Origin: Vreelandella neptunia
GTDB lineage: Bacteria > Pseudomonadota > Gammaproteobacteria > Pseudomonadales > Halomonadaceae
Assembly (NCBI RefSeq): GCF_022489065.1
Contig: NZ_JAKVTW010000019.1
Location: forward strand, 32,283 to 96,282
Direction of reading: 5' to 3'
Length of the DNA stretch: 64,000 nt
The position numbers were made by a program, and so were the translations under genes. The notes beneath the pieces are model-generated. The model did no database searches. It was not told the DNA's origin and was given only the letters and a program-made list of their open reading frames with translations. Shown piece by piece: positions 26,115 through 36,382 of the stretch. Each line of letters starts with the position of its first letter. Within the stretch, counting starts at the first letter, position 1.

Positions 26115-27329
26115 ATGAACGTGTTTACATCCATTGGTCGCTCTGCACGCCTGTGCCTTTTTGCTGCTGTGGCGACGATTGCTGTGCCGGCCAGTGCGCA
26201 GCAAGTTCCTCAACCGGTAATTCCACAGCCGCAAACCATTATCCCAGCGGCGCCTCAGTTAGCGGCGAGTTCGTGGATACTCATGGATGCCAACAGCGGA
26301 CGTATACTGGCGGAGCATAATTCCGATGAGCGCCTTCCGCCGGCGAGTTTGACCAAGCTTATGACGGCCTATTTGGTTGAGCGTGAGCTCGATCGCGGTA
26401 CGATTAACCTGACTGATATGATTAACATCAGTGAGAATGCTTGGCGCACCGGCGGCTCTAAGATGTTTATTGAGGTAGGTGATCAAGTCTCGGTGGACAA
26501 CTTGCTTCATGGGATCATCATCGTTTCTGGTAATGACGCCAGTGTTGCGATGGCGGAGCATTTAGCGGGCGGAGAAACACCTTTTGCCGATCTGATGAAT
26601 CAGCATGCCACGCGCTTGGGAATGGACAATACAAATTTCCAAAATGCGACCGGTTTGCCAGGTGATAATCACTACTCAACTGCCCACGACATGGCTCGCT
26701 TATCGCAGCATATTATTAATGATTACCCTGAACACTATGAAATCTATTCAGAGCGCACGTTCTCCTTTGGCGGTATAGATCAGCCAAACCGCAACCGTTT
26801 GCTGTGGCGCGACCCTTCGGTCGATGGCCTAAAAACCGGCTGGACGACGGAAGCGGGGTTTTGCCTGGTTTCATCAGCCAAGCGCGACGATATGCGTTTG
26901 ATTTCTGTCGTAATGGGCACCACCTCTGATGAGGCGCGTGCCCAGGAAACCCAAAAACTGCTCAGCTATGGTTTCCGCTTTTTTGAGACCATGAAACTTT
27001 ACGAGCGCGGTGCCGTACTGGCCACACCGCGTGTTTGGGGTGGTGATATCAATGAGCTGCGGGTGGGTGTCGATGAAGAGGTCTTTATGACCCTGCCGCG
27101 CAACCGTAATGAAGAGCTGCGCGCGCGACTTAACCTTGACCCGGACCTTCAGGCACCGATCGCTATTGGTGATGAGGTTGGCACTCTAGAAGTTCATCTG
27201 GGTGACGACGTAGTTGGTGAGCGTCGCTTAGTGGCACTTGAAAATGTTGAAGAGGGTGGCCTCTTCAAGCGTTTATTTGATCAGGTTCAGCGCTTCTTTA
27301 ATGGCCTAATTAGTAACTTTACTGATTAA
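26115..27329 (+). CDS. dacA: D-alanyl-D-alanine carboxypeptidase (PBP5/6 type)
   Basis: This penicillin-binding protein trims the terminal D-Ala from stem peptides in the periplasm. It has a signal peptide to PASAQQ, SxxK at Ser78-Lys81 (PASLTKLM), SGN at 138-140 and KTG at 240-242 (GLKTGWTTEAGFC). The C-terminal PBP5 domain is followed by an amphipathic anchor helix, seen as GGLFKRLFDQVQRFFNGLIS. Length is 404 aa. It follows rlpA, as in E. coli and Pseudomonas. Confidence 0.95.
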   Translation: MNVFTSIGRSARLCLFAAVATIAVPASAQQVPQPVIPQPQTIIPAAPQLAASSWILMDANSGRILAEHNSDERLPPASLTKLMTAYLVERELDRGTINLTDMINISENAWRTGGSKMFIEVGDQVSVDNLLHGIIIVSGNDASVAMAEHLAGGETPFADLMNQHATRLGMDNTNFQNATGLPGDNHYSTAHDMARLSQHIINDYPEHYEIYSERTFSFGGIDQPNRNRLLWRDPSVDGLKTGWTTEAGFCLVSSAKRDDMRLISVVMGTTSDEARAQETQKLLSYGFRFFETMKLYERGAVLATPRVWGGDINELRVGVDEEVFMTLPRNRNEELRARLNLDPDLQAPIAIGDEVGTLEVHLGDDVVGERRLVALENVEEGGLFKRLFDQVQRFFNGLISNFTD

Positions 27330-27380
27330 ATCTGGTCCAGATTAGGCCTTGGATATTGTATCTGTAATGATGGGGTTGCT

Positions 27381-27692
27381 ATGAAAAAAGGTACTCCACA
27401 GGGACTGCGCGATTTACGTCAACCGGCGGTTCAAGAGCCGCCAAAAATCACTTTCCCCTGTGATTACTCGTTAAAAGTCGTTGGCGATGCCGCCGAAGAT
27501 TTTCCTGCCTCTGTGTGTCAGGTCATTGTGCGCCATGCGCCTGATTTCGATGCCACGACCATGCAGGTTGTCGACAGCCGCAATGGTCGTTTCCAATCGG
27601 TTCGTGTCGTGATAAGAGCGACCGGAGAGCAGCATATTAAAGAGCTGTTTGATGCGCTCAAGGCCACGGGTCGTGTCCATATGGTGGTATAG
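27381..27692 (+). CDS. ybeD: YbeD/UPF0250 (DUF493) family protein
   Basis: This is a small ferredoxin-like-fold protein with no established activity, with a conserved position between dacA and lipB. Recognisable features are the [13 protein letters not shown] strand, the [21 protein letters not shown] core and the ending '[12 protein letters not shown]'. The 103 aa include a basic N-terminal extension of about 30 residues. It ends 2 nt before the lipB GTG, so the two are cotranscribed. A regulatory role in lipoate metabolism has been suggested from this position only. Confidence 0.9.
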   Translation: MKKGTPQGLRDLRQPAVQEPPKITFPCDYSLKVVGDAAEDFPASVCQVIVRHAPDFDATTMQVVDSRNGRFQSVRVVIRATGEQHIKELFDALKATGRVHMVV

Positions 27693-27694
27693 CC

Positions 27695-28357
27695 GTGAGC
27701 GATGCCTCGCCAATTGGATTGTATAACCTTGGCCGCCAAGCCTATCTACCGGTTTGGGAGGCAATGCGTGCGCTGACCGATACCCGCGATACCTATACCC
27801 CTGATCAATTCTGGTTAGTCGAGCACGATCCTGTATTTACTCAGGGGCAGGCAGGCAAGCCAGAGCATTTACTGCTGCCGGGTGACATTCCTGTCGTACA
27901 CACGGATAGAGGCGGGCAGGTGACCTATCATGGTCCTGGTCAAGTGGTTCTGTATCCGCTGCTGGATGTGCGGCGAGGCAAAATTGGCGTACGCGATTTA
28001 GTCACGGCATTGGAAAACGCGGTAATTGATGTTTTAAGCAGCTACGGTGTAGATGCACGTGCTCGCCCTGATGCGCCAGGTGTCTATGTAATGACAGCAG
28101 CGGGAGAGGCGAAGATTGCCTCTCTGGGGCTACGTATTCGGCGTGGTGCAAGCTTTCATGGCGTGGCATTAAATGTCGATGGCGACCTGGCGCCTTTTCT
28201 ACGGATTAACCCCTGCGGTTATGCGGGTATGCCCATGGTGCGGTTAGCTGATTTTGTAGCACTGCCCGACAATCACCGGGTAGGAGAGCAGTTGGCGAAC
28301 GCCTTGGCTGTGCGGCTGAACCGCGAATTGGTTCATATCGAGAGCTCGCCACTATAA
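27695..28357 (+). CDS. lipB: Octanoyl-[ACP]-protein N-octanoyltransferase LipB
   Basis: LipB moves octanoate from acyl-carrier protein to the lipoyl domains of 2-oxoacid dehydrogenases and GcvH. The family signature [18 protein letters not shown], the catalytic Lys140 (AKIASLG) and catalytic Cys174 ([11 protein letters not shown]) are present. The start is GTG 27695, 2 nt after ybeD, giving 220 aa. It faces lipA convergently; LipA acts next in the pathway. Confidence 0.95.
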   Translation: MSDASPIGLYNLGRQAYLPVWEAMRALTDTRDTYTPDQFWLVEHDPVFTQGQAGKPEHLLLPGDIPVVHTDRGGQVTYHGPGQVVLYPLLDVRRGKIGVRDLVTALENAVIDVLSSYGVDARARPDAPGVYVMTAAGEAKIASLGLRIRRGASFHGVALNVDGDLAPFLRINPCGYAGMPMVRLADFVALPDNHRVGEQLANALAVRLNRELVHIESSPL

Positions 28358-28390
28358 AGCCCCTATAAGTCGGTTGATAAGAGCAGGGGT

Positions 28391-28409
28391 AGAGCTTTCT
28401 TAAAGCTCT
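28391..28409. terminator. Hairpin between convergent lipB and lipA
   Basis: AGAGCTTT (28391-28398) and AAAGCTCT (28402-28409) form a perfect 8-bp stem with a 3-nt loop. No clear T-run follows on either strand, so termination is only a weak proposal based on position. Confidence 0.3.
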
Positions 28410-28479
28410 CTCTAAGCCCTTTCAACCGCTTAACTAAATTTAACTCAATATAGTGGCAGGCTCTGTGTCGCGGTAATCA

Positions 28480-29538
28480 CTATCCTACGTTGAGCGCTGG
28501 GATCAGGTTGGGATTAGCTTCTTGTTCTTGGCCAGGAATGGCTGCTGGTGACGCAAGGCCCAGGTTATTTTTCTCAAAGACCCGGTCAGCACGGTAGCTG
28601 GAGCGTACTAGTGGGCCGGAAGGGACTTCCATAAAGCCTTTTTCCAGGCCAATAACACGGTAGCGATCAAACTCTTCCGGGGTAACCCACCGTTCAACCG
28701 CCAAGTGGTTTTTGGTCGGACGCAGATACTGGCCTAGCGTGACGATATCGACTCCGATTTCACGAAGGTCATCAAAGGTTTGCAAAATCTCTTCGTCAGT
28801 CTCGCCCAGTCCCAGCATCAAACTGGTTTTGGTAATGATATCGGGGCGATAGCGTTTGGCATGGGCAAGTACATCAAGGGTTTTACGATAACCTGCTCGA
28901 CGGTCACGCACTCGGCCTGTTAGCCGTTCAACGGTTTCAACGTTCTGGGCAAACACTTGCAGGCCTGAGTCGACGACGCGTTCAATAGCGGTTAGCTCGC
29001 CATCAAAGTCGGGCGTTAAGGCTTCCACGACTACCTCAGGCGTACGCGCTTTGATCGCCATAATGCAGTTGGCGTAGTGCGACGCTCCACCATCGTCAAG
29101 GTCATCGCGGTCTACCGATGTGAGTACGATGTAGCGCAGCCCCATCAACTCTACCGACTTAGCGGTGTTTTCAGGCTCTTCGTGATCCAGCCAACCTTGT
29201 GGGTTACCTGTATCTACCGCGCAGAAGCGGCAGGCACGCGTGCATACTGAGCCCATAAGCATAATTGTTGCCGTACCGTTGCTCCAGCACTCGCCCATAT
29301 TGGGACAGTGAGATTCAGCGCAAACAGTGCTCAGTCGATGAGTGGCGACATTTTTCTTGACCGCCTCAAAACGCTCCCCTCCCGGGATCTGTGCCCGTAG
29401 CCACTTGGGCTTGCGTTCAAGAGAAGGGGCTTCTGCCTGCGCTTTGCGCTGCTTCATGCCGTCCTTGATCACCGTCATGCCATGCTCATTACGGTATTTT
29501 TCACCGCTAGACACGCGTTGCGGAGGGATATTGCTCAT
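28480..29538 (-). CDS. lipA: Lipoyl synthase (radical SAM)
   Basis: LipA inserts two sulfurs into protein-bound octanoyl groups. The auxiliary [4Fe-4S] cluster cysteines are Cys73, Cys78 and Cys84 ([12 protein letters not shown]), and the radical-SAM cysteines are Cys99, Cys103 and Cys106 (CTRACRFC). The C-terminal RSSY motif, which ligates the sacrificial cluster, appears as VRSSYRAD. The 352 aa include a longer, Lys/Arg-rich N-terminus than E. coli LipA. The ORF begins at ATG 29538 with GAGG about 10 nt upstream. Confidence 0.96.
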   Translation of the reverse strand: MSNIPPQRVSSGEKYRNEHGMTVIKDGMKQRKAQAEAPSLERKPKWLRAQIPGGERFEAVKKNVATHRLSTVCAESHCPNMGECWSNGTATIMLMGSVCTRACRFCAVDTGNPQGWLDHEEPENTAKSVELMGLRYIVLTSVDRDDLDDGGASHYANCIMAIKARTPEVVVEALTPDFDGELTAIERVVDSGLQVFAQNVETVERLTGRVRDRRAGYRKTLDVLAHAKRYRPDIITKTSLMLGLGETDEEILQTFDDLREIGVDIVTLGQYLRPTKNHLAVERWVTPEEFDRYRVIGLEKGFMEVPSGPLVRSSYRADRVFEKNNLGLASPAAIPGQEQEANPNLIPALNVG

Positions 29539-30014
29539 AGGGACAGAGCCTCTCTTTTGTGCGGTAGGCCGAGGTCAGTTGAGGGCGTCGAGCCCTTTCA
29601 AGGCCTGCCAATTGATACCTGATTAATTAATACGAAGTGCTTCCGATATATCATCGCGCTATGCCTACTAATGTAACATATCTCGCCGTCAACAGGACAC
29701 CGTCAGGCCTGAGGGCGCAGCAACTAGATCGTGCCTAGAAGTGCCGAAGATAGCCGGATAGATAGCATATTAATCCCATTGAGAACGCCCTGTAAGCTCG
29801 TAAGTTGTAATACCCGAAATAGGCTTCAACATCAGGGCAAAGCATGCTAACACTGAGTCTCGGGCGCTGCTTAAATAGAGCCTCATTAGTCGCATAGGGC
29901 GTAATTGTTAGGTGTAAAGATCGACGTCAAGCACGTTGTGGCCTAGACTATATTGCATTGCAGCATCATTGCTATCGGGATTGATGCCGGCGCATCAATC
30001 CAATGGGAGAACTT
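29539..30014. other. 476-bp divergent intergenic region (lipA / DUF3141 gene)
   Basis: No gene is evident here. It must carry the minus-strand lipA promoter and the plus-strand promoter of the DUF3141 gene. The only structure I can point to is a perfect 10-bp hairpin at its right edge, beside the ribosome-binding site. Confidence 0.5.
29978..30001 (+). promoter_or_regulatory. Perfect hairpin directly upstream of the DUF3141 ribosome-binding site
   Basis: GGATTGATGC (29978-29987) and GCATCAATCC (29992-30001) pair perfectly across CGGC. The GGGAGA Shine-Dalgarno begins four bases later (30005-30010). It could be a 5'-UTR stabiliser, a translation-control element or an operator. Confidence 0.6.
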
Positions 30015-32777
30015 ATGAACTTTCTCGCCAATCCTTTGTTTCCTGTCAGTGCTTTCACTAGTGCTTGGCGTAAGCAACAAAGTGGTTCCACAGCGGTACC
30101 TGGTAGTGAAGCGGTCGCTTCCTTGTTCGACCCCTTTGGGTTTGGGCGTGCGGCCTTTGATTACTGGCGCGATAGCATGGAACGCAGCGTTTTGTACCTG
30201 GACGTCATGCGTGAGCGTGGCAATCAGTACCTTGAGCATATGGAGCAAACTAAGCCAAGTGTGTTGGGGTTTGATACCGAAGTGCTTATGGATGGTCGGA
30301 CGCTACCGCGGCCAACGAACTATGAGTTGTTGCGCGTACTGCCCCATGAAGGGACTGAGACTGATCTAGGTAAACGCCCTTTCGTCGTGGTTGATCCGCG
30401 TGCAGGGCATGGGCCAGGGATCGGGGGGTTTAAGCCTGACAGTGAGCTGGGTGTAGCGCTGAAAGCGGGGCACCCGTGCTACTTTATTGGTTTTTTGCCG
30501 TTTCCAGAGCCGGGTCAAACAGTTGAAGATGTGGTCGAGTCAGAAATTGCTTTCCTTCGCCATGTGATTGAGCTGCACCCAGAAACCACCGAAAAGCCCA
30601 TGGTGGTGGGTAATTGTCAGGCAGGTTGGCAAATCATGATGGCGGCGGCTTTAGAGCCGGACGTATTTGGTCCTATTTTGATTGCCGGAGCACCGCTCTC
30701 TTACTGGGCGGGCGAGCATGGCAAAGCGCCTATGCGTTATACCGGTGGGATGTCGGGCGGTAGTTGGATGACTGCGCTGGCGAGTGACATTGGCGATGGC
30801 CTGTTTGACGGGGCAATGCTGGTGCAAAACTTTGAGCGCCTAAACCCGGCTAATACCTACTGGAAAAAGCAGTACCACCTTTACGACAATATTGACACCG
30901 AAGCGGGCCGATACCTCGACTTTGAACGCTGGTGGGGCGGGCACGTCGTACTGGGCGGTGAAGAGATTCAATATATTGTCGATAACCTTTTTGTCGGTAA
31001 TCGGCTATCGACCGCGCAGCTGGTGACCCGGGATGGGCGACGCATTGATCTACGTAACGTGCGCTCGCCGGTGGTCGTATTCTGTTCACGTGGTGATGAT
31101 ATTACCCCGCCGCCGCAAGCCCTAGGGTGGATTCGTGATTTATATGAAAACACGGACGACATCATTGCCAACGAGCAAACCATCGTCTATTGCCAGCATG
31201 ATACCACTGGCCACCTAGGGATATTTGTTTCGGGCAGTGTGTCGCGCAAAGAGCATACCGAATTCACCGCTAATATGGATTACATTGACGTCCTGCCGCC
31301 AGGGCTCTACGAAACCTCCATATCCCCGGCTGAGAAGGGCGCAGATGCCGAGTTGTTCGAGCGTGACTACTTGCTTGAGTTCATGCCGCGTAACTTTGAA
31401 GAGCTGGATCAGGCCGTCATGCATAAGCCTGAGGATGATCGTCGCTTTGCAACGGTTGCGCGTATCTCGGAAATTAATCTGGGTATGTACCGTCTCTTTA
31501 TTCAGCCCTGGCTAAAAGCCATGATAACCCCTGAGTCGGCGCGTTTGATTCGTCGCATGCACCCGATCCGTTTGGGCTACAAGCTACTTTCTGATCGCAA
31601 TCCGCTTTCTGTGCCGCTTCCGGTGATGGCGGATGCTGTGCGGAAAAATCGTCACCCTGTGTCACAGGAAAACCTGTACAAAGCGCTTGAGACCATGGGG
31701 TCAGACCAGCTGGTTGCAAGCCTCAATGCGATGCGCGATTTACGCGATAGCAGCACTGAAAAGATGTTCATGGATATTTACGGTCAACCGCTGCTGCAAG
31801 CCGCCGTTGGCCTCTATGGAGACGCCCACGTACATCGTCGTCGTCCAGGTGCTGAGCCTGAACATCAACGTTTCGTTGAACATCGCCAGGAAGCCTTGCG
31901 CGAGAAGATTGCCCAAGGTAGTGCCCATGAAGCCGTTATGCGTTCACTTATCTATGTGCTAGGTGGGGCGCCAGCCACTGACGAGCGCAACTTTAAGCGG
32001 CTACGCGCTTCTCGCGCGGAGCTTGAGCCAGGCATTAAACTGAGCGATTTTAAAAACCTAGTGCGCGAGCAGTTCTTTATCTTGAAGCTGGATCGCGATA
32101 AGGCATTAAACTCACTGCCTATTTTGCTCAAGGGTAGTAGTAACGACGATATCGACGGCTACATTAGCCACCTTGAACACGTGTTTGCTGCCAGCGGCGA
32201 GCTTTCAGAGCATGCTGCCGAACGGTTTACTCAAGTTAAGGCACTTTTTGATAAGGCGCGGCCCACGTCGGAAGTAACGCCTGCTAAACCAAAAGCGATG
32301 CCAAAGCCGAAAGCCGTCACTAAACCAAAAGCTGCCGCTAAACCAAAAACTACCACTAAGCCAAAAGCTACTGAGGCGAAATCTACAACGCCTGCGGCTA
32401 CAGCCGTAAAGGCTGACACCGCTGCTAAACCTGCAGTGGCCAGTGAATCACCGGTAGCATCTGCAAAGTCAGACGTGGTTAAGGCTGATAAGGCTAAAGA
32501 TGCTGGGTCTACGCCGCCATCAGCTAAATCCGCAGCCGTTAAGTCAGACGTAGCTCAGTCTGCATCAACCAAGCCAGCCGCAGCCAAGCCAACTGCGAAG
32601 CCTGCAGCCAAGCCGGCTGCCGCTAAGCCAAAAGCAGCACAGCTGGCGTCGGTTAAATCCTCAGTGATTGCAGAGGAGAAGGCGAAGAAACCTTCACCAA
32701 CTGATGAAGAAGGCGCTAAGCCAGCGGCGCAGCCCAAAGGTAACGGCGTGAGTGGCAAGCCCCCCGAAAAGCACTAA
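30015..32777 (+). CDS. DUF3141 alpha/beta-hydrolase (PHA-synthase-like) with Lys/Ala/Pro-rich tail
   Basis: This is a 920-aa protein of the proteobacterial DUF3141 family, which resembles PhaC-type hydrolases. The nucleophile elbow reads VVGNCQAGWQ, with Cys as in PHA synthases, and later segments VVVFCSRGDDITPP and CQHDTTGHLGIF would supply Asp and His. From about residue 757 to the end the chain becomes a low-complexity tail of KPKA, KPAA and AAKP repeats, like histone H1 or the DNA-binding tail of the phasin PhaF. No reaction is established for DUF3141. The start is ATG 30015 because GGGAGA precedes it; the ATG at 30003 overlaps that box. A terminator follows. Confidence 0.8.
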   Translation: MNFLANPLFPVSAFTSAWRKQQSGSTAVPGSEAVASLFDPFGFGRAAFDYWRDSMERSVLYLDVMRERGNQYLEHMEQTKPSVLGFDTEVLMDGRTLPRPTNYELLRVLPHEGTETDLGKRPFVVVDPRAGHGPGIGGFKPDSELGVALKAGHPCYFIGFLPFPEPGQTVEDVVESEIAFLRHVIELHPETTEKPMVVGNCQAGWQIMMAAALEPDVFGPILIAGAPLSYWAGEHGKAPMRYTGGMSGGSWMTALASDIGDGLFDGAMLVQNFERLNPANTYWKKQYHLYDNIDTEAGRYLDFERWWGGHVVLGGEEIQYIVDNLFVGNRLSTAQLVTRDGRRIDLRNVRSPVVVFCSRGDDITPPPQALGWIRDLYENTDDIIANEQTIVYCQHDTTGHLGIFVSGSVSRKEHTEFTANMDYIDVLPPGLYETSISPAEKGADAELFERDYLLEFMPRNFEELDQAVMHKPEDDRRFATVARISEINLGMYRLFIQPWLKAMITPESARLIRRMHPIRLGYKLLSDRNPLSVPLPVMADAVRKNRHPVSQENLYKALETMGSDQLVASLNAMRDLRDSSTEKMFMDIYGQPLLQAAVGLYGDAHVHRRRPGAEPEHQRFVEHRQEALREKIAQGSAHEAVMRSLIYVLGGAPATDERNFKRLRASRAELEPGIKLSDFKNLVREQFFILKLDRDKALNSLPILLKGSSNDDIDGYISHLEHVFAASGELSEHAAERFTQVKALFDKARPTSEVTPAKPKAMPKPKAVTKPKAAAKPKTTTKPKATEAKSTTPAATAVKADTAAKPAVASESPVASAKSDVVKADKAKDAGSTPPSAKSAAVKSDVAQSASTKPAAAKPTAKPAAKPAAAKPKAAQLASVKSSVIAEEKAKKPSPTDEEGAKPAAQPKGNGVSGKPPEKH

Positions 32778-33102
32778 AACAGTACGTTAGCTAACGCGCC
32801 CCCGCCTATTTGGTGGGGGCGCTTTGTTTGCTTTAACACCTTTTGGGTTGCCGTAATGCCAGTGGCAGTCTAGTGTCTAGCTACTCTTTGTCTGAAGCTA
32901 TGTCTAAAAGCTATGCCTATCAACCTAAAAATCATGGATTCTGCCTAGGACTTGGTTGCCACTGGCGCTTAGCCAAGGGCTGGGGTAGGGTAGGCGCATT
33001 TTTTCATCCGTATCTTTTTTCTCGGGCGGTTTCATTCCGGCGATACGGCACCGAATTCAGAGCACGCGCTAGACAGCCCGTGCATTAGGAAAGTGGAGCA
33101 CT
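32778..33102. other. 325-bp region before topA
   Basis: It holds the terminator of the DUF3141 gene and then about 270 bp with no convincing gene. A 10-nt inverted repeat (32858-32867 with 32957-32966) brackets 89 nt, and topA has GGAG upstream of its ATG. A short open frame at 32843-33088 has no family resemblance and is not called. Confidence 0.4.
32796..32834 (+). terminator. Strong intrinsic terminator after the DUF3141 gene
   Basis: The arms 32796-32806 and 32812-32822 pair over 11 bp (one G-T wobble) around TATTT, followed by TTTGTTTGCTTT. Confidence 0.88.
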
Positions 33103-35730
33103 ATGGGCAAGTCACTGGTCATCGTCGAGTCGCCAGCGAAAGCGAAGACGATTAACAAGTATCTCGGCAACGATTTCATCGTGAAGTCGAGCGTAGGTCA
33201 CATTCGTGACCTGCCGACCAGCGGCTCAGGTAAGGCAGCCTCCGACCCCAAGGAGCGCGCGCGCCAGGCCGCAGCGACACGCAAGATGTCGGCGGAAGAG
33301 AAAGAAACGTATAAAAAGCGTAAAAGTCAGGATCAGCTTATTCGGCGGATGGGGATCGACCCCAACAACGGCTGGGAAGCCCGCTATGAGGTGCTGCCCG
33401 GAAAAGAGAAAGTCGTTGCCGAACTAAAAAAGCTGGCTGAAAAAGCTGACGCTGTCTATCTCGCAACGGATTTGGATCGCGAAGGGGAAGCCATTGCCTG
33501 GCACCTGCGCGAGACCATCGGTGGCGACGACAGCCGCTACAAGCGTGTGGTGTTTAACGAAATCACCAAAAACGCTATTCAGGACGCGTTCAAAGCACCT
33601 GGTGCGCTTAACATACCGCGAGTCGAAGCGCAGCAAGCTAGGCGCTTCCTAGACCGTGTGGTGGGCTTTATGCTTTCGCCGCTGCTGTGGGCAAAAGTAG
33701 CGCGTGGCCTATCGGCGGGTCGGGTACAGTCTGTTGCCGTTCGTTTGATCGTTGAGCGAGAGCGCGAGATCCGTGCCTTTATTCCTGAAGAGTTTTGGGA
33801 TGTGCATGCGGATTTGGCCTCACCCGAAGGTGAGCTGGTGCGCTTTGCACTGGTACGTCAAGACGGTAAGGCCTTTAGGCCCACCTCTGAAAAAGACACC
33901 TTGGCGCGCATTGAACAGCTCAGAAAAGCCAAGCTGGCGATTACTTCCCGCGAAGATAAGCCCACCAGCTCCAAGCCAACTGCACCTTTTATTACCTCCA
34001 CGTTGCAGCAAGCGGCGAGTGGTCGGTTAGGTTTTTCTGTGAAGAAAACCATGACCATGGCCCAGCGCCTTTATGAAGCGGGCTACATCACCTATATGCG
34101 TACCGACTCCACCAATCTTTCAAAAGATGCAGTGGAAGGCGTTCGCAGTTATATCGGTGAAGAGTTTGGCGACCGCTACCTCCCAGAGGCGCCTAATCGC
34201 TATAGCAGCAAAGAGAGTGCCCAGGAGGCGCACGAGGCCATTCGCCCCTCCAGCGTAGAGCGCAAAGCATCAGACCTGGCTGGCATGGAGCGGGACGCAG
34301 AACGCCTTTATGAACTCATCTGGCGCCAATTTGTGGCCTGCCAAATGACCCCCGCTGAGTATCTGTCGAGCACGTTGAGCGTTGAGGTTGATGGCTATGA
34401 GTTGCGTGCCAAAGGGCGCGTGCTCAAATTTGATGGTTACACACGGGTGATGAAGCCCAGTGGTAAAAACGAAGATCAAAGCTTGCCTGATTTGCCCAAA
34501 GGCACCTCTATGGCACTGGAAGCGCTTGATCCTCAGCAGCACTTTACCAAACCAGCACCGCGTTACACCGAAGCAAGCTTGGTTAAGGAGTTGGAAAAGC
34601 AGGGTATTGGTCGTCCTTCTACCTACGCTTCTATCATCTCCACTATCCAAGACCGTGGCTATGTAAAGCTGGAAAATCGCCGCTTTTATGCCGAAAAGTT
34701 AGGCGACATCGTTACTGAGCGATTGAAAGAGTCCTTCCCCGATTTGATGGACTTCTCGTTCACCGCGCGTATGGAAGATAGCCTAGATGAGGTGGCGGAA
34801 GGCGAACGCAACTGGCAGGCACTGCTGGATGCCTTCTACGGCGAGTTTCGTGAAGAGCTGGCAAAGGCTGAAAGCGAAGATGGTATGCGGCCGAATCAGC
34901 CGGTACCGACGGATATCGACTGCCCAAGCTGTGGTCGTCATATGCAGATTCGCACTGCTTCCACAGGCGTATTCCTGGGTTGTAGCGGCTATAACTTGCC
35001 CCCCAAAGAGCGCTGCAAGACGACCATCGACTTGATTCCTGGTGAGGAAGCGGTGGCTGAAGACGCGGGTGAAGAGGCCGAAACCAACGCACTGCGTGCC
35101 AAGCGTCGCTGCGCCAAGTGCGGCACGGCGATGGATAACTACCTGATCGATGAAACGCGTAAGCTGCACATCTGTGGTAACAGTCCCGATTGTGACGGCT
35201 ACGAAGTGGAGAGCGGCAAATTCAAGATCAAGGGTTATGACGGTCCGATCATTGAGTGCGATAAATGTGGCTCTGAGATGCAGTTGAAGTCAGGTCGGTT
35301 TGGCAAGTATTTTGGTTGTACCAATAGCGAGTGCAAAAACACCCGCAAGCTGCTGAAGAGTGGCGATGTGGCACCGCCGAAAATGGATCCGATCCCGATG
35401 CCTGAGCTTGCCTGTCAAAAAGTAGACGACCATTACGTGTTGCGTGACGGGGCAAGCGGACTATTTTTGGCCGCGAGTAAATTCCCTAAAAATCGTGAAA
35501 CCCGGCCACCGTTGGTGAAAGAGCTGAAAGCGCATGCCGATGAGCTGCCGGAGAAGTATCACTTTATTCTCAAAGCGCCCAGTGAAGATCCGGATGGTCG
35601 TCCCGCACAAATCCGCTATTCGCGTAAGAGTAAAGAGCAGTACGTGATGACGGATGAAGAGGGCAAAGCCACCGGCTGGAAAGCCATGTTCGATGCTGGC
35701 AAATGGCACGTGGAGGACAAGCGCAAGTGA
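33103..35730 (+). CDS. topA: DNA topoisomerase I (type IA)
   Basis: TopA relaxes negative supercoils through a 5'-phosphotyrosyl intermediate. A TOPRIM domain comes first ([34 protein letters not shown]), then the type IA core with catalytic Tyr331 in [10 protein letters not shown]. Three C4 zinc-finger modules lie at the C-terminus (starting [18 protein letters not shown] and CDKCGSEMQ), and the end is basic. The 875 aa are close to E. coli TopA (865). Its TGA overlaps the next gene's GTG (35727-35730). Confidence 0.96.
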   Translation: MGKSLVIVESPAKAKTINKYLGNDFIVKSSVGHIRDLPTSGSGKAASDPKERARQAAATRKMSAEEKETYKKRKSQDQLIRRMGIDPNNGWEARYEVLPGKEKVVAELKKLAEKADAVYLATDLDREGEAIAWHLRETIGGDDSRYKRVVFNEITKNAIQDAFKAPGALNIPRVEAQQARRFLDRVVGFMLSPLLWAKVARGLSAGRVQSVAVRLIVEREREIRAFIPEEFWDVHADLASPEGELVRFALVRQDGKAFRPTSEKDTLARIEQLRKAKLAITSREDKPTSSKPTAPFITSTLQQAASGRLGFSVKKTMTMAQRLYEAGYITYMRTDSTNLSKDAVEGVRSYIGEEFGDRYLPEAPNRYSSKESAQEAHEAIRPSSVERKASDLAGMERDAERLYELIWRQFVACQMTPAEYLSSTLSVEVDGYELRAKGRVLKFDGYTRVMKPSGKNEDQSLPDLPKGTSMALEALDPQQHFTKPAPRYTEASLVKELEKQGIGRPSTYASIISTIQDRGYVKLENRRFYAEKLGDIVTERLKESFPDLMDFSFTARMEDSLDEVAEGERNWQALLDAFYGEFREELAKAESEDGMRPNQPVPTDIDCPSCGRHMQIRTASTGVFLGCSGYNLPPKERCKTTIDLIPGEEAVAEDAGEEAETNALRAKRRCAKCGTAMDNYLIDETRKLHICGNSPDCDGYEVESGKFKIKGYDGPIIECDKCGSEMQLKSGRFGKYFGCTNSECKNTRKLLKSGDVAPPKMDPIPMPELACQKVDDHYVLRDGASGLFLAASKFPKNRETRPPLVKELKAHADELPEKYHFILKAPSEDPDGRPAQIRYSRKSKEQYVMTDEEGKATGWKAMFDAGKWHVEDKRK

Positions 35731-36188
35731 ATGCAAGGTCGCGTACCAATCAGCTACTCTATCAGGCGGAGCTGCTAGCCACTTTAGAGGCGGGGGAGGA
35801 TGAGCATGCTCCCGCACGGCAGATGGCGTTAGAGGAGAGCGCCTTGGCGCTCTTTGAGTTGGCGTTGGAGTCGCTTTTGCGTGAAGTGACGGAGCATGCC
35901 CGCTTGCCAGAGCACCGCTGGAACGTGTTGTTATCCGATGACGGCCCGGCTTTAGCAGAGTTACAACGCCTTCGCGACTTAATGGCTCAGCCAGAAAGTT
36001 GGTTAAATTGGCTGGTAACTCAGCTTGAGCGCCTGCATAGCGACGAAGGTGCAGCGCGACGCCCCGCGCACAATCCCGCTATGATTGCGGTGGGGAATCA
36101 AGCCGATTTACGTCTTCAACTGCTAGACAATCTTCAATCTGCCAAGCGTGAAATAGGTGCTTTGCGTGAAACCAGTTTTGAGTGGTAG
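35727..36188 (+). CDS. Small helical protein of the topA-associated DUF6586 type
   Basis: This 153-aa protein, starting at GTG 35727, overlaps the topA stop. The longer frame from 35703 lies inside topA. The N-terminus [13 protein letters not shown] matches what I recall of the DUF6586 family found after topA in Pseudomonas. The rest is predicted almost entirely helical, acidic and Leu-rich, without cysteines or membrane segments. The function is unknown; the conserved coupling to topA is the only hint. The family name is from memory and should be checked. Confidence 0.75.
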   Translation: MNARSRTNQLLYQAELLATLEAGEDEHAPARQMALEESALALFELALESLLREVTEHARLPEHRWNVLLSDDGPALAELQRLRDLMAQPESWLNWLVTQLERLHSDEGAARRPAHNPAMIAVGNQADLRLQLLDNLQSAKREIGALRETSFEW

Positions 36189-36382
36189 ATCGCCTGTTAG
36201 TTAGGGTTGCAGGCGAGTAAACGGATTTTAAGCGCGAATGAACAGTCATTTTTTGCACAACGGGGTGTCACCAGTATTACGTATATGACGAAATTACTAA
36301 CGGCGGATGTGGGAATAAGGTATAAAAGCGACCATATGCGCCTAGTTAGTCAACCACAGGCTAATTTGTTTCGAGAGCTGCC

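Noticed and set aside
27330..27347. AATCTGG/CCAGATT palindrome just after dacA as a terminator
   Set aside because: The loop is too small for a stable hairpin with all pairs used, and no T-run follows.
32843..33088. 81-codon open frame upstream of topA
   Set aside because: It has no Shine-Dalgarno and an odd composition. It fills the leader/promoter space of topA, and no family resemblance was seen.
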